Shown here piece by piece: positions 22,731-29,975 of a stretch of 64,000 nucleotides of DNA (position 1 is its first letter; the number at the start of each line of letters is the position of its first letter). Origin of the DNA: a virus; IMG/VR virus record IMGVR_UViG_3300030329_003548, positions 1 to 64,000 of that record. One strand, 5' to 3'. The notes beneath the pieces were generated by a model that saw nothing but the letters and a program-made list of their open reading frames with translations, ran no database searches and was not told where the DNA came from. A program made the position numbers and the translations under genes.

Positions 22731-22961
22731 TCAATCTTCTGCGTCTGCAGGAAGAGCTCCAGCGTACCACCCTTCAGGTAATTGCATGTTATTCTTAGAT
22801 AGCACCCATTCACCGTTTTTGAGAACATACACCTTACCAGTGACGTTCGGGCCAATGCGTACAATTTGAGATTGGGTGTCAACGAAGACAACCTTAGTGG
22901 ATCCACATCCCATAAGTATGGCCGCGGTGCTAATCAGTAGAAGTGTCTTTAGTACTTTCAT
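22731..22961 (-). CDS. Outer-membrane lipoprotein, candidate o-spanin
   Basis: A 76-aa protein with a lipoprotein signal: basic MKVLK, hydrophobic TLLLISTAAI and the lipobox LMGC, with the lipidated Cys at residue 19. The mature part (GSTKVVFVDTQSQIVRIG...) is short and ends in LPEGWYAGALPADAED. Its start overlaps the preceding small gene by 32 nt, an arrangement often seen in i-spanin/o-spanin pairs, and a holin-like gene follows. Spanins fuse inner and outer membranes at lysis. The lipoprotein call is firm; spanin function is inferred. Confidence 0.7.
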   Translation of the reverse strand: MKVLKTLLLISTAAILMGCGSTKVVFVDTQSQIVRIGPNVTGKVYVLKNGEWVLSKNNMQLPEGWYAGALPADAED

Positions 22962-23115
22962 CTTTAGATTTTCTTTCTGCCTCTATTATACGATCACGCC
23001 ATGCATTTTTCAACTTGTCAGGTGTTTTATCTGCATTAGACGCTTTCTTATCTTGCTTCATTTCAGCCGAGAAGAATTCTAAGATTGCTGCGATAACTTG
23101 TTTAAGCCATAACAT
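22930..23115 (-). CDS. Small protein, candidate i-spanin, 61 aa
   Basis: The start is taken as ATG 23115, 4 nt after the preceding stop; an ATG at 23154 in frame would overlap that gene. The N-terminus MLWLKQVIAAILEFF is hydrophobic/amphipathic and could insert in the inner membrane. The rest is a highly charged helix (DKLKNAWRDRIIEAERKSKD). It overlaps the lipoprotein gene, as inner spanins do. It is shorter than most i-spanins, so the call is tentative. Confidence 0.5.
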   Translation of the reverse strand: MLWLKQVIAAILEFFSAEMKQDKKASNADKTPDKLKNAWRDRIIEAERKSKDESTKDTSTD

Positions 23116-23119
23116 AATT

Positions 23120-23524
23120 TTAAATTGGACCAGATCCAGGAAACCGGCCACCAAATTGTCGAATTACATCTCCCCAATTTCGAGCAGGTAACGGTTGACC
23201 AAGCTTATCTTTTTGTGCCCCAAATCTTGGAGCTTCTTTCTCCCACCAATTCGCTGGCACACTGTAACCTTTTGGATTGGTGAATTCTCCCATTTTGGTT
23301 TGCAGCGTCAAAAAATCTGGATCTAGACGGTGTTGTTGCTGTGCTTGAGGTGAGATACCATAGTCCATCATCATAGATTGTATGGGAGATAGCGGACCAG
23401 CCTTACCGTCTGGGACACCGGCGCCCGCTAGCGGGCGCGCGCGCGCTTTTTGGGCGTGAAGAATCTGCCATTTATCCTCAGTTATATAAGCTTCCCAAAT
23501 TAGTTTTTGATCCTTATCCTTCAT
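23120..23524 (-). CDS. Putative internal capsid protein, 134 aa
   Basis: The N-terminus MKDKDQKLIWEAYITEDKWQ resembles T4-type capsid-targeting peptides; IWE followed by A at residues 9-12 fits a prohead-protease site. The remainder is Pro/Gly/Gln-rich and basic, with an odd KARARPLAGAGVPDG segment encoded by a nearly pure-GC palindrome (23419-23446) unlike the surrounding AT-rich DNA. It has a perfect TATAAATA late box 6 nt upstream. No enzymatic motif seen. The candidate spanin gene follows after 4 nt. Confidence 0.6.
   Translation of the reverse strand: MKDKDQKLIWEAYITEDKWQILHAQKARARPLAGAGVPDGKAGPLSPIQSMMMDYGISPQAQQQHRLDPDFLTLQTKMGEFTNPKGYSVPANWWEKEAPRFGAQKDKLGQPLPARNWGDVIRQFGGRFPGSGPI
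23419..23451. repeat. GC-only palindrome with (GC)n tract
   Basis: GCGCCCGCTAGCGGGCGC (23421-23438) is a perfect 18-nt palindrome followed by alternating GC and, on the plus strand, TTTTT (23447-23451). It lies within the coding sequence of the 134-aa protein and differs sharply in composition from the rest of the window. Confidence 0.7.
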
Positions 23525-23530
23525 TAAAAG

Positions 23531-23538
23531 TATTTATA
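23531..23538 (-). promoter_or_regulatory. Late promoter box (TATAAATA), 6 nt before ATG at 23524
   Basis: An exact T4 consensus on the minus strand, TATAAATA-CTTTTA-ATG. It overlaps the T-run of the terminator of the upstream gene. Confidence 0.85.
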
Positions 23539-23567
23539 AAAAAACCCGGTCAATATATTGACCGGGT
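23538..23567 (-). terminator. Rho-independent terminator after the 305-aa gene
   Basis: ACCCGGTCAATATATTGACCGGGT (23544-23567) is a perfect 24-nt palindrome. On the minus strand it is followed by TTTTTT, which merges into the next TATAAATA late box. Confidence 0.88.
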
Positions 23568-23591
23568 CTAAATGAAGGATGTTGTAGTGAA

Positions 23592-24176
23592 TTAAGCTCT
23601 GAATAAGTCTTTATTACCGCCAGAAACTTTACCACCTACTTTGTTGTTCTTGCCCTGCAAGCCAACGTTCTCGTGAGAACCATCAACTACTGCTTGACCA
23701 CCCGCGACGGGCTTAGGTTTTCCACCGTCTTCCTGTCCACCTGCACCACCTTCGCCGTGCCCGTGACCAGATACTTGGTGACCGGAACCGGATACTTTGT
23801 TACTCTTACCTTGTAAGCCGGTATTTTCGTGAGCACCGTCGACTACTGCCTGCCCGCCAGTGAAGTTATGGTCGTGGTCGAAATTAGTATAGCTCTCGCC
23901 AAACTCATCTCCCTCAACCTCGGCGACATCTTCCATGTCTTCGATTTCCTCTTCACCGCCTTCTCCACTCATGTCGTCAGCGATACCAACTAAAAGTTCT
24001 GCTACTTCACGGAGCCTGCTAGCAAGATCACCTCCACCGAGGTCCTCTTCTTCGCCACCCATCATGTCGTCCATGCCGGGCTCAGCTTCCATGCCTAAAT
24101 CTACTTCTTCGCCACCCATTACATCTTCGAATAGGCGATCAAATGTTGACTGTGATTGTTGTTGATTTTCCTTCAT
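23592..24176 (-). CDS. Nested shorter product of the 305-aa ORF (194 aa)
   Basis: An in-frame ATG at 24176 is preceded by GAAATAAATA and 8 nt, the same late-box arrangement used by separate genes here. The product begins MKENQQQSQSTFDRLFEDVM, which contains the F-x-x-L-x-E motif (LFE followed by D) seen at the start of the other putative capsid-targeted proteins. The same frame also encodes the longer protein, so this may be either a gene fusion or one gene with two products. Confidence 0.5.
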   Translation of the reverse strand: MKENQQQSQSTFDRLFEDVMGGEEVDLGMEAEPGMDDMMGGEEEDLGGGDLASRLREVAELLVGIADDMSGEGGEEEIEDMEDVAEVEGDEFGESYTNFDHDHNFTGGQAVVDGAHENTGLQGKSNKVSGSGHQVSGHGHGEGGAGGQEDGGKPKPVAGGQAVVDGSHENVGLQGKNNKVGGKVSGGNKDLFRA

Positions 24177-24509
24177 TGTAGAATTATTTATTTCTTTTTG
24201 TTCTTTTTTCACCGGGTTAGAGAAACTTTCAACACCAAAAGCAGACTCGCCAGTTGAGCTGTTTTGGGTATCCAATTCTGCCTTCTCTACACCATCAGGA
24301 GTCGTCGCGCCGTCGAACCCTTTTTCCTTTTTAGGTTCACCTTCAAAAGCTATATCTTTAGCGGGTTTAGCCTTCACAGCCTCACCTTCTGTAAGAAGAC
24401 TCTTGCGATTGGCAGCTTCTTGTTCTTCAAGTTTCAGCTCTTTATCTGTTACGGGTGAAACATTCTTGGAATATAGTTCACCAATTTCATCAATATGTCG
24501 TACTGGCAT
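23592..24509 (-). CDS. Acidic Gly/His-rich virion-associated protein, 305 aa
   Basis: The start is set at ATG 24509, 5 nt after a TATAAATA box, rather than at an upstream in-frame ATG. The N-terminal third is charged and disordered. The middle is very acidic (MGGEEEDLGGGD, GEGGEEEIEDMEDVAEVEGD). The C-terminal part carries two copies of GGQAVVDGxHENxGLQGKxNKV separated by a His/Gly stretch (SGHGHGEGGAGG). It has no globular domain that I know. Composition and late control suggest a prohead-core or internal virion protein. It contains a nested late promoter and start at 24191-24176. Confidence 0.65.
   Translation of the reverse strand: MPVRHIDEIGELYSKNVSPVTDKELKLEEQEAANRKSLLTEGEAVKAKPAKDIAFEGEPKKEKGFDGATTPDGVEKAELDTQNSSTGESAFGVESFSNPVKKEQKEINNSTMKENQQQSQSTFDRLFEDVMGGEEVDLGMEAEPGMDDMMGGEEEDLGGGDLASRLREVAELLVGIADDMSGEGGEEEIEDMEDVAEVEGDEFGESYTNFDHDHNFTGGQAVVDGAHENTGLQGKSNKVSGSGHQVSGHGHGEGGAGGQEDGGKPKPVAGGQAVVDGSHENVGLQGKNNKVGGKVSGGNKDLFRA
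23625..23865 (-). repeat. Two diverged copies of a ~22-residue coding repeat
   Basis: The repeats encode GGQAVVDGAHENTGLQGKSNKV and GGQAVVDGSHENVGLQGKNNKV and lie at about 23795-23862 and 23630-23697. They are separated by a His/Gly-rich spacer. Confidence 0.75.
24185..24191 (-). promoter_or_regulatory. Internal late promoter box (AATAAATA), 8 nt before ATG at 24176
   Basis: The minus strand reads GAAATAAATA-ATTCTACA-ATG inside the 305-aa ORF. T4 geometry would start transcription about 3 nt before the internal ATG. Confidence 0.55.
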
Positions 24510-24522
24510 GTAAATATTTATA
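24510..24522. promoter_or_regulatory. Bidirectional late promoter between 305-aa gene and terminase
   Basis: The near-palindrome GTAAATATTTATA holds TATAAATA on the minus strand (5 nt before the ATG at 24509) and GTAAATA on the plus strand (23 nt before the terminase ATG). The terminase leader contains AGGAA as a possible ribosome-binding site. Confidence 0.65.
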
Positions 24523-24539
24523 TATTGTAGGAACCTTTT

Positions 24540-26318
24540 ATGAACAAAAAAGATGATCAAAAATATTATCTAGGAAATAAGAACCTTCCTAGACCGGATG
24601 CTGAGTTTGAGTGGACTCCGGAGATGATCAATGAGCTTAAGAAAAGTAAGCGTAATATACTATATTTTGCAGAAAACTTCTTTTATATTGTTAACCTAGA
24701 CCGTGGCCGAGAGAGGATTGGCTTATATAAATGTCAAAAGAGAGTATTACGTAGTTTAAGAGATAATAGATTTGTTAGTTTATTAGCTAGCCGTCAGATT
24801 GGTAAAACTACCTTAATGACAATATATTGCTTATGGATAGCATGCTTTCAAGAAGATCAGCGAATACTTATCGTAGCTAACAAAGAGCAGACTGCTATTA
24901 ACATCTTTAAGAGAGTGCGATTAGCATATGAGATGTTACCTAATCACTTAAAACCTGGTGTTGTAGAGTACGGTAAGACCGCTATGGCATTAGATAATGG
25001 ATCTAGTATTGGTATTTCAACCACGTCATCGGATGCTGGTCGTGGTGATTCCTGTAATGTATTGGTTCTTGATGAGTTAGCATTTATTGATGATCACTTA
25101 GTTCAGGATTTCTGGAGATCAGTCTATCCTATCATTTCATCTTCTAAAAAATCTAAAATTTTTATTGCGAGCACACCTAACGGTACCGAGAACCTGTTTC
25201 ATGAAATTTACACCAACGCAGAGAAGGGTGAAAGTAACTGGAAGGCAGAGAGAGTAGATTGGTGGGAGATCCCTGGTCGTGACGAAGAGTGGAAAGAGGA
25301 GACTATGAAGTCCCTTGGGAGTGTTGAGGCTTTTAGTCAAGAATTTGGAAATGTATTCTTACAAACAGGTGAATCAGTAATTGATGAAGAATTATTCGAA
25401 CGGTTAAAGCTAGGTTGTTCTGAGCCAGAATTTGTGTTTGATGAAGGTAAGTATCTATTGTGGGAAGAACCAAAAGAAGACCACTTATATGGTATAGGTG
25501 TTGATATTGCAGAGGGTGTCGGTGAAAATGCTAGTGTTGTACAAGTTCTAGATATAACAGATTTGACGAATATTGTTCAAGTCGCCGTATACCATAACAA
25601 TACTATTTCCCCCTATAATTTCACCACAAAGGTTTTTGAGATAGCTCAACACTGGGGAAGTCCTCCTATTGCAGTAGAGAGAAACAACTGTGGAGCTCAA
25701 GTAGTTGATAACCTTTTCAATCAGCACGGGTATTCTAACTTAATTACCTTTTCACCAAAAGGCTCACACTCAAAGTCGTATGATAATAGGTTAGGTGTTA
25801 TTGCCCATACTAATACCAAATATAAAGGTGTGGTTAATATGAGATATTGGGTAAACCATTTACAGGTTGTTAAATTCAATGATATTAGCACTGTTAATGA
25901 AATGAGATCATTTGTACGGTACCCTAATGGTACCTGGGCAGCAAAGAAAGAGGGTAATTATCTAGATGATAGAGTTATGTCGTTGATATGGTCTTTAATT
26001 GGGTTGGAAGAAACTGTTGTTGATAGATATTATGAAATTGTTGAGTTCGATGACAACCATAAACCTAAAATGATAAAATCTATAGACTACGGTACTCGTC
26101 ATTTTGTAAATCCGGTATCTATGTATTCAAATGAAAAGGTGATAGGTAGTCACGGAAATGCTTTACCAATAGTTTTCACTAGTACCGAGCAGAGTAGTGA
26201 TATTGATGAGCTTAAAACGTTAGGGTGGGAATTCCCCTCACCTAGACACGAAGATCAGTTTAATGATATTTGGGATAACCAAAAAGGTGACAACATGCAT
26301 TACTATGGAGACTTTTAA
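24540..26318 (+). CDS. gp17: Terminase large subunit, T4 gp17
   Basis: DNA-packaging ATPase-nuclease of 592 aa (T4: 610). Walker A is LLASRQIGKTT (about residues 80-90; T4 has SRQLGKTT), Walker B is VLVLDELAFID (about 174-184), and the coupling motif IASTPNGTEN follows. The C-terminal RNase H-like nuclease begins YGIGVDIAEGVGENAS with its catalytic Asp near 320 and continues to a later DDRVMSLIW. The enzyme docks on the portal and pumps DNA into the prohead. The small subunit gene (gp16-like) is elsewhere, at 40086 on the minus strand. Confidence 0.95.
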   Translation: MNKKDDQKYYLGNKNLPRPDAEFEWTPEMINELKKSKRNILYFAENFFYIVNLDRGRERIGLYKCQKRVLRSLRDNRFVSLLASRQIGKTTLMTIYCLWIACFQEDQRILIVANKEQTAINIFKRVRLAYEMLPNHLKPGVVEYGKTAMALDNGSSIGISTTSSDAGRGDSCNVLVLDELAFIDDHLVQDFWRSVYPIISSSKKSKIFIASTPNGTENLFHEIYTNAEKGESNWKAERVDWWEIPGRDEEWKEETMKSLGSVEAFSQEFGNVFLQTGESVIDEELFERLKLGCSEPEFVFDEGKYLLWEEPKEDHLYGIGVDIAEGVGENASVVQVLDITDLTNIVQVAVYHNNTISPYNFTTKVFEIAQHWGSPPIAVERNNCGAQVVDNLFNQHGYSNLITFSPKGSHSKSYDNRLGVIAHTNTKYKGVVNMRYWVNHLQVVKFNDISTVNEMRSFVRYPNGTWAAKKEGNYLDDRVMSLIWSLIGLEETVVDRYYEIVEFDDNHKPKMIKSIDYGTRHFVNPVSMYSNEKVIGSHGNALPIVFTSTEQSSDIDELKTLGWEFPSPRHEDQFNDIWDNQKGDNMHYYGDF

Positions 26319-26320
26319 TA

Positions 26321-26908
26321 ATGGCAGATAAAGCAAAACAGTCAGTACTAAACAAAGCCCGGTTAGATAAATTTTTACTATCTTTATCTGTCCCTGCTGC
26401 TTTGAAGAATACGGTATCAAAAGTAGAACGAGCAACACATAACCATAGCGATGCTAGAACGATGCCTGATACACTACAATTTTCCGTATATGGTGTTGTA
26501 GTACCAGCTGTAACTATATTACCTAACGATCTACCGTATGCAGGTCAACACTTAAACGTATCCACTCACTCTAGATCTAAGTACGATGACGTTACAGTAA
26601 ACTTTACCATCGACAATCAATTTAACAACTACTGGCATATATGGAGATGGCTAGATGTACTAAACGACGACAAGCTCTCTATATATGATGCCCAAGGTGA
26701 AAGGGAGCCTAGAATGCTGCTAGATGACTATCAAACCAACTTTACCGTGTTTGGTATGAATGAGTACAATAAAAACGTGGTCGAGTTTACTTACACAAAA
26801 GCGTTTCCCATCGGATTAGGTGAAATAATGTACAATTACAGAGATCCTCAAGAAGCTGAAAGTACCCTAACATTCTCGTTCTCTCAGCTACATGTTAACT
26901 TACTTTAG
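26321..26908 (+). CDS. Tail-tube-fold protein (gp19-like), 195 aa
   Basis: The protein shows the tube-fold pattern of T4-like tails: a beta strand FSVYGVVVPAVTILP, the segment YDDVTVNFTIDNQFNNYWHIWRWLD, which is like the gp19 region ITFRADGDNAIRTVFENWSR, and a closing FTYTKAFPIGLGEI ... TLTFSFSQLHV. It starts 2 nt after terminase and lies before the sheath gene. It may be a tail terminator, connector or a second tube-like protein; true gp19 is at 29371. The fold assignment is by eye. Confidence 0.55.
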   Translation: MADKAKQSVLNKARLDKFLLSLSVPAALKNTVSKVERATHNHSDARTMPDTLQFSVYGVVVPAVTILPNDLPYAGQHLNVSTHSRSKYDDVTVNFTIDNQFNNYWHIWRWLDVLNDDKLSIYDAQGEREPRMLLDDYQTNFTVFGMNEYNKNVVEFTYTKAFPIGLGEIMYNYRDPQEAESTLTFSFSQLHVNLL

Positions 26909-26952
26909 TCGACAATTTTAGGTTCAACCAGAATAAAATAATTCCGAAACGA

Positions 26953-26959
26953 ATAAATA
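26953..26959 (+). promoter_or_regulatory. Late promoter box (GAATAAATA), 6 nt before ATG at 26966
   Basis: The sequence GAATAAATA-TTTTAT-ATG precedes the sheath gene. The identical arrangement, including the TTTTAT spacer, recurs before 29976. Confidence 0.8.
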
Positions 26960-26965
26960 TTTTAT

Positions 26966-29350
26966 ATGGCACGTACAATACAATCACCAGGTGTAGAAAT
27001 TAATGAGATTGATTTATCTCTGCGTCCTGTGCTTCCTATCGGCACTCATATCATGGTACCCGGCTTCGCAGCTCAAGGGCCAACAGACGAGTTACTGGAG
27101 GTCGCCAGCTTCTCTGAATTTGAGACAGTATACGGGAAACCTACCAATGCAGCAGAAAGATATTTCTATCACACAGTAAAGAGTATATTTAACAGCGACG
27201 CAAATGTGCTAACGACCCGCTTGCCATACGGGTCAGCAGCTGGATTGGGCTTTGGTGATAGCTATTCCGCGTTATTCTTCCCTTGCTACCCTTATAATGG
27301 TGAGCAGGCACTACCTACAACCGTACATTCAGCTGGTGCATCGTTATCGGGTGTGGGTGATACAGGTGGTACTGGATATGTATTTGGTCGACCAACCTTA
27401 GTTGAGCTGAGTAAAGAGCAATACGATTTAGTAAACAGAAGACAGTTTAGTTGGACTAACCATGTAAAACCGAGTGAGAGCTTCTCCAATGATCACAATA
27501 CTTGGGGTAAAGCTGGCATGATTATCACTAATAAAGCTAAAACTACTATTAATGATAAGTATGAAGGTTATTACATCACATTAACTGACAACTCGCAGAT
27601 GAATCCTGCGACTGATTTTGACAGTGTTAACAACTTCTATAGTGTTAATGCTAGCAGCAACGGTCAAAACTTAGTAGGTAACCCATTAGTTGTTCCTGCA
27701 GAGAGAAGAAACTTCTCACTCTCTGGTACTGCAACAGATAGTAATGGTAATGTTTCTGAGAAACTTGAGAATCTACCAACATTTGACGTTTCTAGTGACG
27801 AATTTAAGGATACCGCAATCTTAGGGTTGTTCAAGATGAGAACATCAGTGTTCTCAACTGATACGTTAAAATTAGATAATGTATTAGCTGAGTCTTATAT
27901 GGGATCTCTTGACGGGTATCGCAAGCTACAGAATCAAAACGGTGGTACACCTAAGACGTTCTTCTTAGGTGATATTGAAGACGGTTCACCTAACCTTGAA
28001 GTAATTATTAACCCCAATATCAGTCTTAATACTGGTACATGGGCAAATAGTGCCAATAATGAACCTAATAAGATGGTAAGGTTCTTATCTCAAAGAGCTC
28101 TTACGGATTCTGCAAGCGTATCACTTTCTGGTAACTTTGGTGTACCTAGAAACGTATTAACAAGCTTACATCACGCCTCTACTGGCTTAGCTATGACGGA
28201 TGCGTTGCTACCATTAGGTTTATATCAGCCTGCTAATCCTGTTAATAAGATTGTTGGTTCTGTACCGACCAAGGTTAGACGTGTAATGGATAACCTGTTA
28301 AATGTTGATGCACAGCAGATTGATGTTTCTGTTGAAGCTGGTTTAGGTACGGTTTATGCTGGTTCTGAGTATCAGCAATTATCCGGTACTGGATTAGAGA
28401 CATTTGATGATACCCTGAGATTTGATATGGGTGATTACAGTAATTCTACTGGTTTATATAAGTTAAGCGAGGGTGTAAATTCTGATGCTAGCTTACATGG
28501 TGAAGGTTATAACCTGCAGCAGAATTACAGAGCAGTATTTAATGAATTCCAGAATTTTGCTGAATTCAAGAGAAAAGATCACATCTTTATTGCTGATACA
28601 CCGAGATGGATCTTTGTACAAGGTAGAAACGATAAGGTTCTTAATGATAAGACCAGAGTATTTACACAAGCTGTATATTGGCCGTTGAGGCACGTATATG
28701 GTTCGATTAATACTAGTTTCGCAACTGTATATGGTAACTGGGCTAGAGTATATGATGGAACATCTGATACTCAAATCTGGGCACCGTTCTCCGGTGTAGC
28801 AGCAGCAACATTTGCTAATACTGATAACACATATGACCCATGGTGGGCTCCTGCTGGATTTACCCGTGGTAGATTTGGTGGTGTAAATGATCTCGCAGTA
28901 ATTCCTGCGCAGAAGCACAGAGATCAGTTATATAGAATCAGTATTAACCCAGTACATCAATTCCCGAATGAAGGTTTCGTAATTTGGGGTCAGAAGACCA
29001 TGTTCAAGAAGCCGAGCGCATTCGATAGAGTTAATGTAAGAAGGTTGTTCTTGTACCTCGAGAAGCTCGTAAGACAAACGATGAAGTTCTACGTATTCGA
29101 GCCAAACACAGTACTAACAAGAACACAGGTACTGAATAATTTAACACCTATCTTTGATAGAGTTAAAAACACACAAGGTATGTATGACTACCTCATCATT
29201 TGTGATGAAAGAAACAACACACCTGACGTTATTGATCAGAACGAGTTAGTAGTTGACATCTACATTAAACCGGTACGTGCTGCTGAGTTTATCCTGGTTA
29301 ACTTCTACGCAACAAGAACTGGTCAGGACTTTAACGAATTAATAGCTTAA
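26966..29350 (+). CDS. gp18: Tail sheath protein, T4 gp18
   Basis: Contractile sheath subunit of 794 aa, longer than T4 gp18 (659 aa). The N-terminal arm MARTIQSPGVEINEIDLS and the following GFAAQGPTDELLEVASFSEFETVYG are characteristic of sheath proteins. The conserved C-terminal domain includes WVFVQGRND-like DTPRWIFVQGRND, the NVRRLFLYLEKLVRQTMKFYVFEPN stretch and the closing VRAAEFILVNFYATRTGQDFNELIA. The extra length is in the central surface-exposed insertion (about residues 110-480). It is followed directly by the tube gene. Confidence 0.95.
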   Translation: MARTIQSPGVEINEIDLSLRPVLPIGTHIMVPGFAAQGPTDELLEVASFSEFETVYGKPTNAAERYFYHTVKSIFNSDANVLTTRLPYGSAAGLGFGDSYSALFFPCYPYNGEQALPTTVHSAGASLSGVGDTGGTGYVFGRPTLVELSKEQYDLVNRRQFSWTNHVKPSESFSNDHNTWGKAGMIITNKAKTTINDKYEGYYITLTDNSQMNPATDFDSVNNFYSVNASSNGQNLVGNPLVVPAERRNFSLSGTATDSNGNVSEKLENLPTFDVSSDEFKDTAILGLFKMRTSVFSTDTLKLDNVLAESYMGSLDGYRKLQNQNGGTPKTFFLGDIEDGSPNLEVIINPNISLNTGTWANSANNEPNKMVRFLSQRALTDSASVSLSGNFGVPRNVLTSLHHASTGLAMTDALLPLGLYQPANPVNKIVGSVPTKVRRVMDNLLNVDAQQIDVSVEAGLGTVYAGSEYQQLSGTGLETFDDTLRFDMGDYSNSTGLYKLSEGVNSDASLHGEGYNLQQNYRAVFNEFQNFAEFKRKDHIFIADTPRWIFVQGRNDKVLNDKTRVFTQAVYWPLRHVYGSINTSFATVYGNWARVYDGTSDTQIWAPFSGVAAATFANTDNTYDPWWAPAGFTRGRFGGVNDLAVIPAQKHRDQLYRISINPVHQFPNEGFVIWGQKTMFKKPSAFDRVNVRRLFLYLEKLVRQTMKFYVFEPNTVLTRTQVLNNLTPIFDRVKNTQGMYDYLIICDERNNTPDVIDQNELVVDIYIKPVRAAEFILVNFYATRTGQDFNELIA

Positions 29351-29353
29351 CGA

Positions 29354-29360
29354 CTAAATA
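29354..29360 (+). promoter_or_regulatory. Late promoter box (CTAAATA), 10 nt before ATG at 29371
   Basis: The sequence ACTAAATA-ATTACAAGAT-ATG precedes the tube gene. It is a variant box with a predicted leader of about 5 nt. Confidence 0.6.
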
Positions 29361-29370
29361 ATTACAAGAT

Positions 29371-29916
29371 ATGCCAAACATACAACAAGGAATTCAAGAT
29401 TTCTATCGAGTTGCACAAGAACGCGATTTCGCACGCGATTTCCAGTTCAGAGTGCTTGACGTCTCTGATAGAGGTGCACCGGTATTAACACAAGACGACT
29501 TAGTCTACGCTACTGCCGCCAACCTTCCTGCCCGTGGCATTCAGAATGTACCCACCCCTTTCATGGGCTTGCAGTTTAACCTTCCTGGCTCCGTTGAGTA
29601 CCCTGATGCCACTGGTTATCAGATTACATTTAGAGCTGATGGTGACAATGCAATTAGAACCGTCTTTGAAAATTGGTCTCGTTCAATCTTTGATGATGAG
29701 ACAAGTACTGGTGCTTATAGGTTGTATGCTAATTCTACAGTTTCTCTTGCACAATTAAATGCTAACTTAGATGTTGTTAGAGTTTACCAATTAGTCGGTG
29801 TTTGGCCGATTACTGTTGGTGAGCTGGTTTATAACACTACCGGTAACGGTGAAGTTGTTGAATTCCAAGCAACATTAGCATATCAATACTGGAGACGTAA
29901 TATTCTACCAGTTTAA
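29371..29916 (+). CDS. gp19: Tail tube protein, T4 gp19
   Basis: Inner tube subunit of 181 aa (T4: 163). It opens with a helical segment and RDFQFRVLDV, continues with a central YQITFRADGDNAIRTVFENWSRS and closes with YQLVGVWPITVGELVYN and VVEFQATLAYQYWRR, the standard gp19 pattern. It lies immediately after the sheath gene, as in T4. It polymerises on the baseplate hub around the tape measure. Confidence 0.92.
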   Translation: MPNIQQGIQDFYRVAQERDFARDFQFRVLDVSDRGAPVLTQDDLVYATAANLPARGIQNVPTPFMGLQFNLPGSVEYPDATGYQITFRADGDNAIRTVFENWSRSIFDDETSTGAYRLYANSTVSLAQLNANLDVVRVYQLVGVWPITVGELVYNTTGNGEVVEFQATLAYQYWRRNILPV

Positions 29917-29937
29917 TTCCGATTAACATCACATTAG

Positions 29938-29966
29938 TTATCCCGTAACTGACCGTTGCGGGATAA
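29938..29966 (+). terminator. Hairpin overlapping the 29963 late box
   Basis: TTATCCCG and CGGGATAA form an 8-bp stem (longer with a G-T pair, loop TGACC). The 3' arm runs directly into GATAAATATTTT. It could terminate gp19 transcription or be a regulatory element; the T-run is interrupted. Confidence 0.5.
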
Positions 29967-29969
29967 ATA
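29963..29969 (+). promoter_or_regulatory. Late promoter box (GATAAATA), 6 nt before ATG at 29976
   Basis: The sequence GGATAAATA-TTTTAT-ATG shares its first bases with the hairpin stem just upstream. Confidence 0.8.
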
Positions 29970-29975
29970 TTTTAT

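Noticed and set aside
23935-24165. Ser/Pro-rich plus-strand ORF
   Set aside because: It is the antisense of the acidic Glu/Gly-rich part of the 305-aa late protein; no promoter or ribosome-binding site precedes it.
24507-24560. N-terminal extension (MIIFFVHKRFLQYINIY) of the 305-aa ORF
   Set aside because: It would run through the late promoter at 24515-24522 and start inside the terminase gene; ATG 24509 is 5 nt from the box and more likely.
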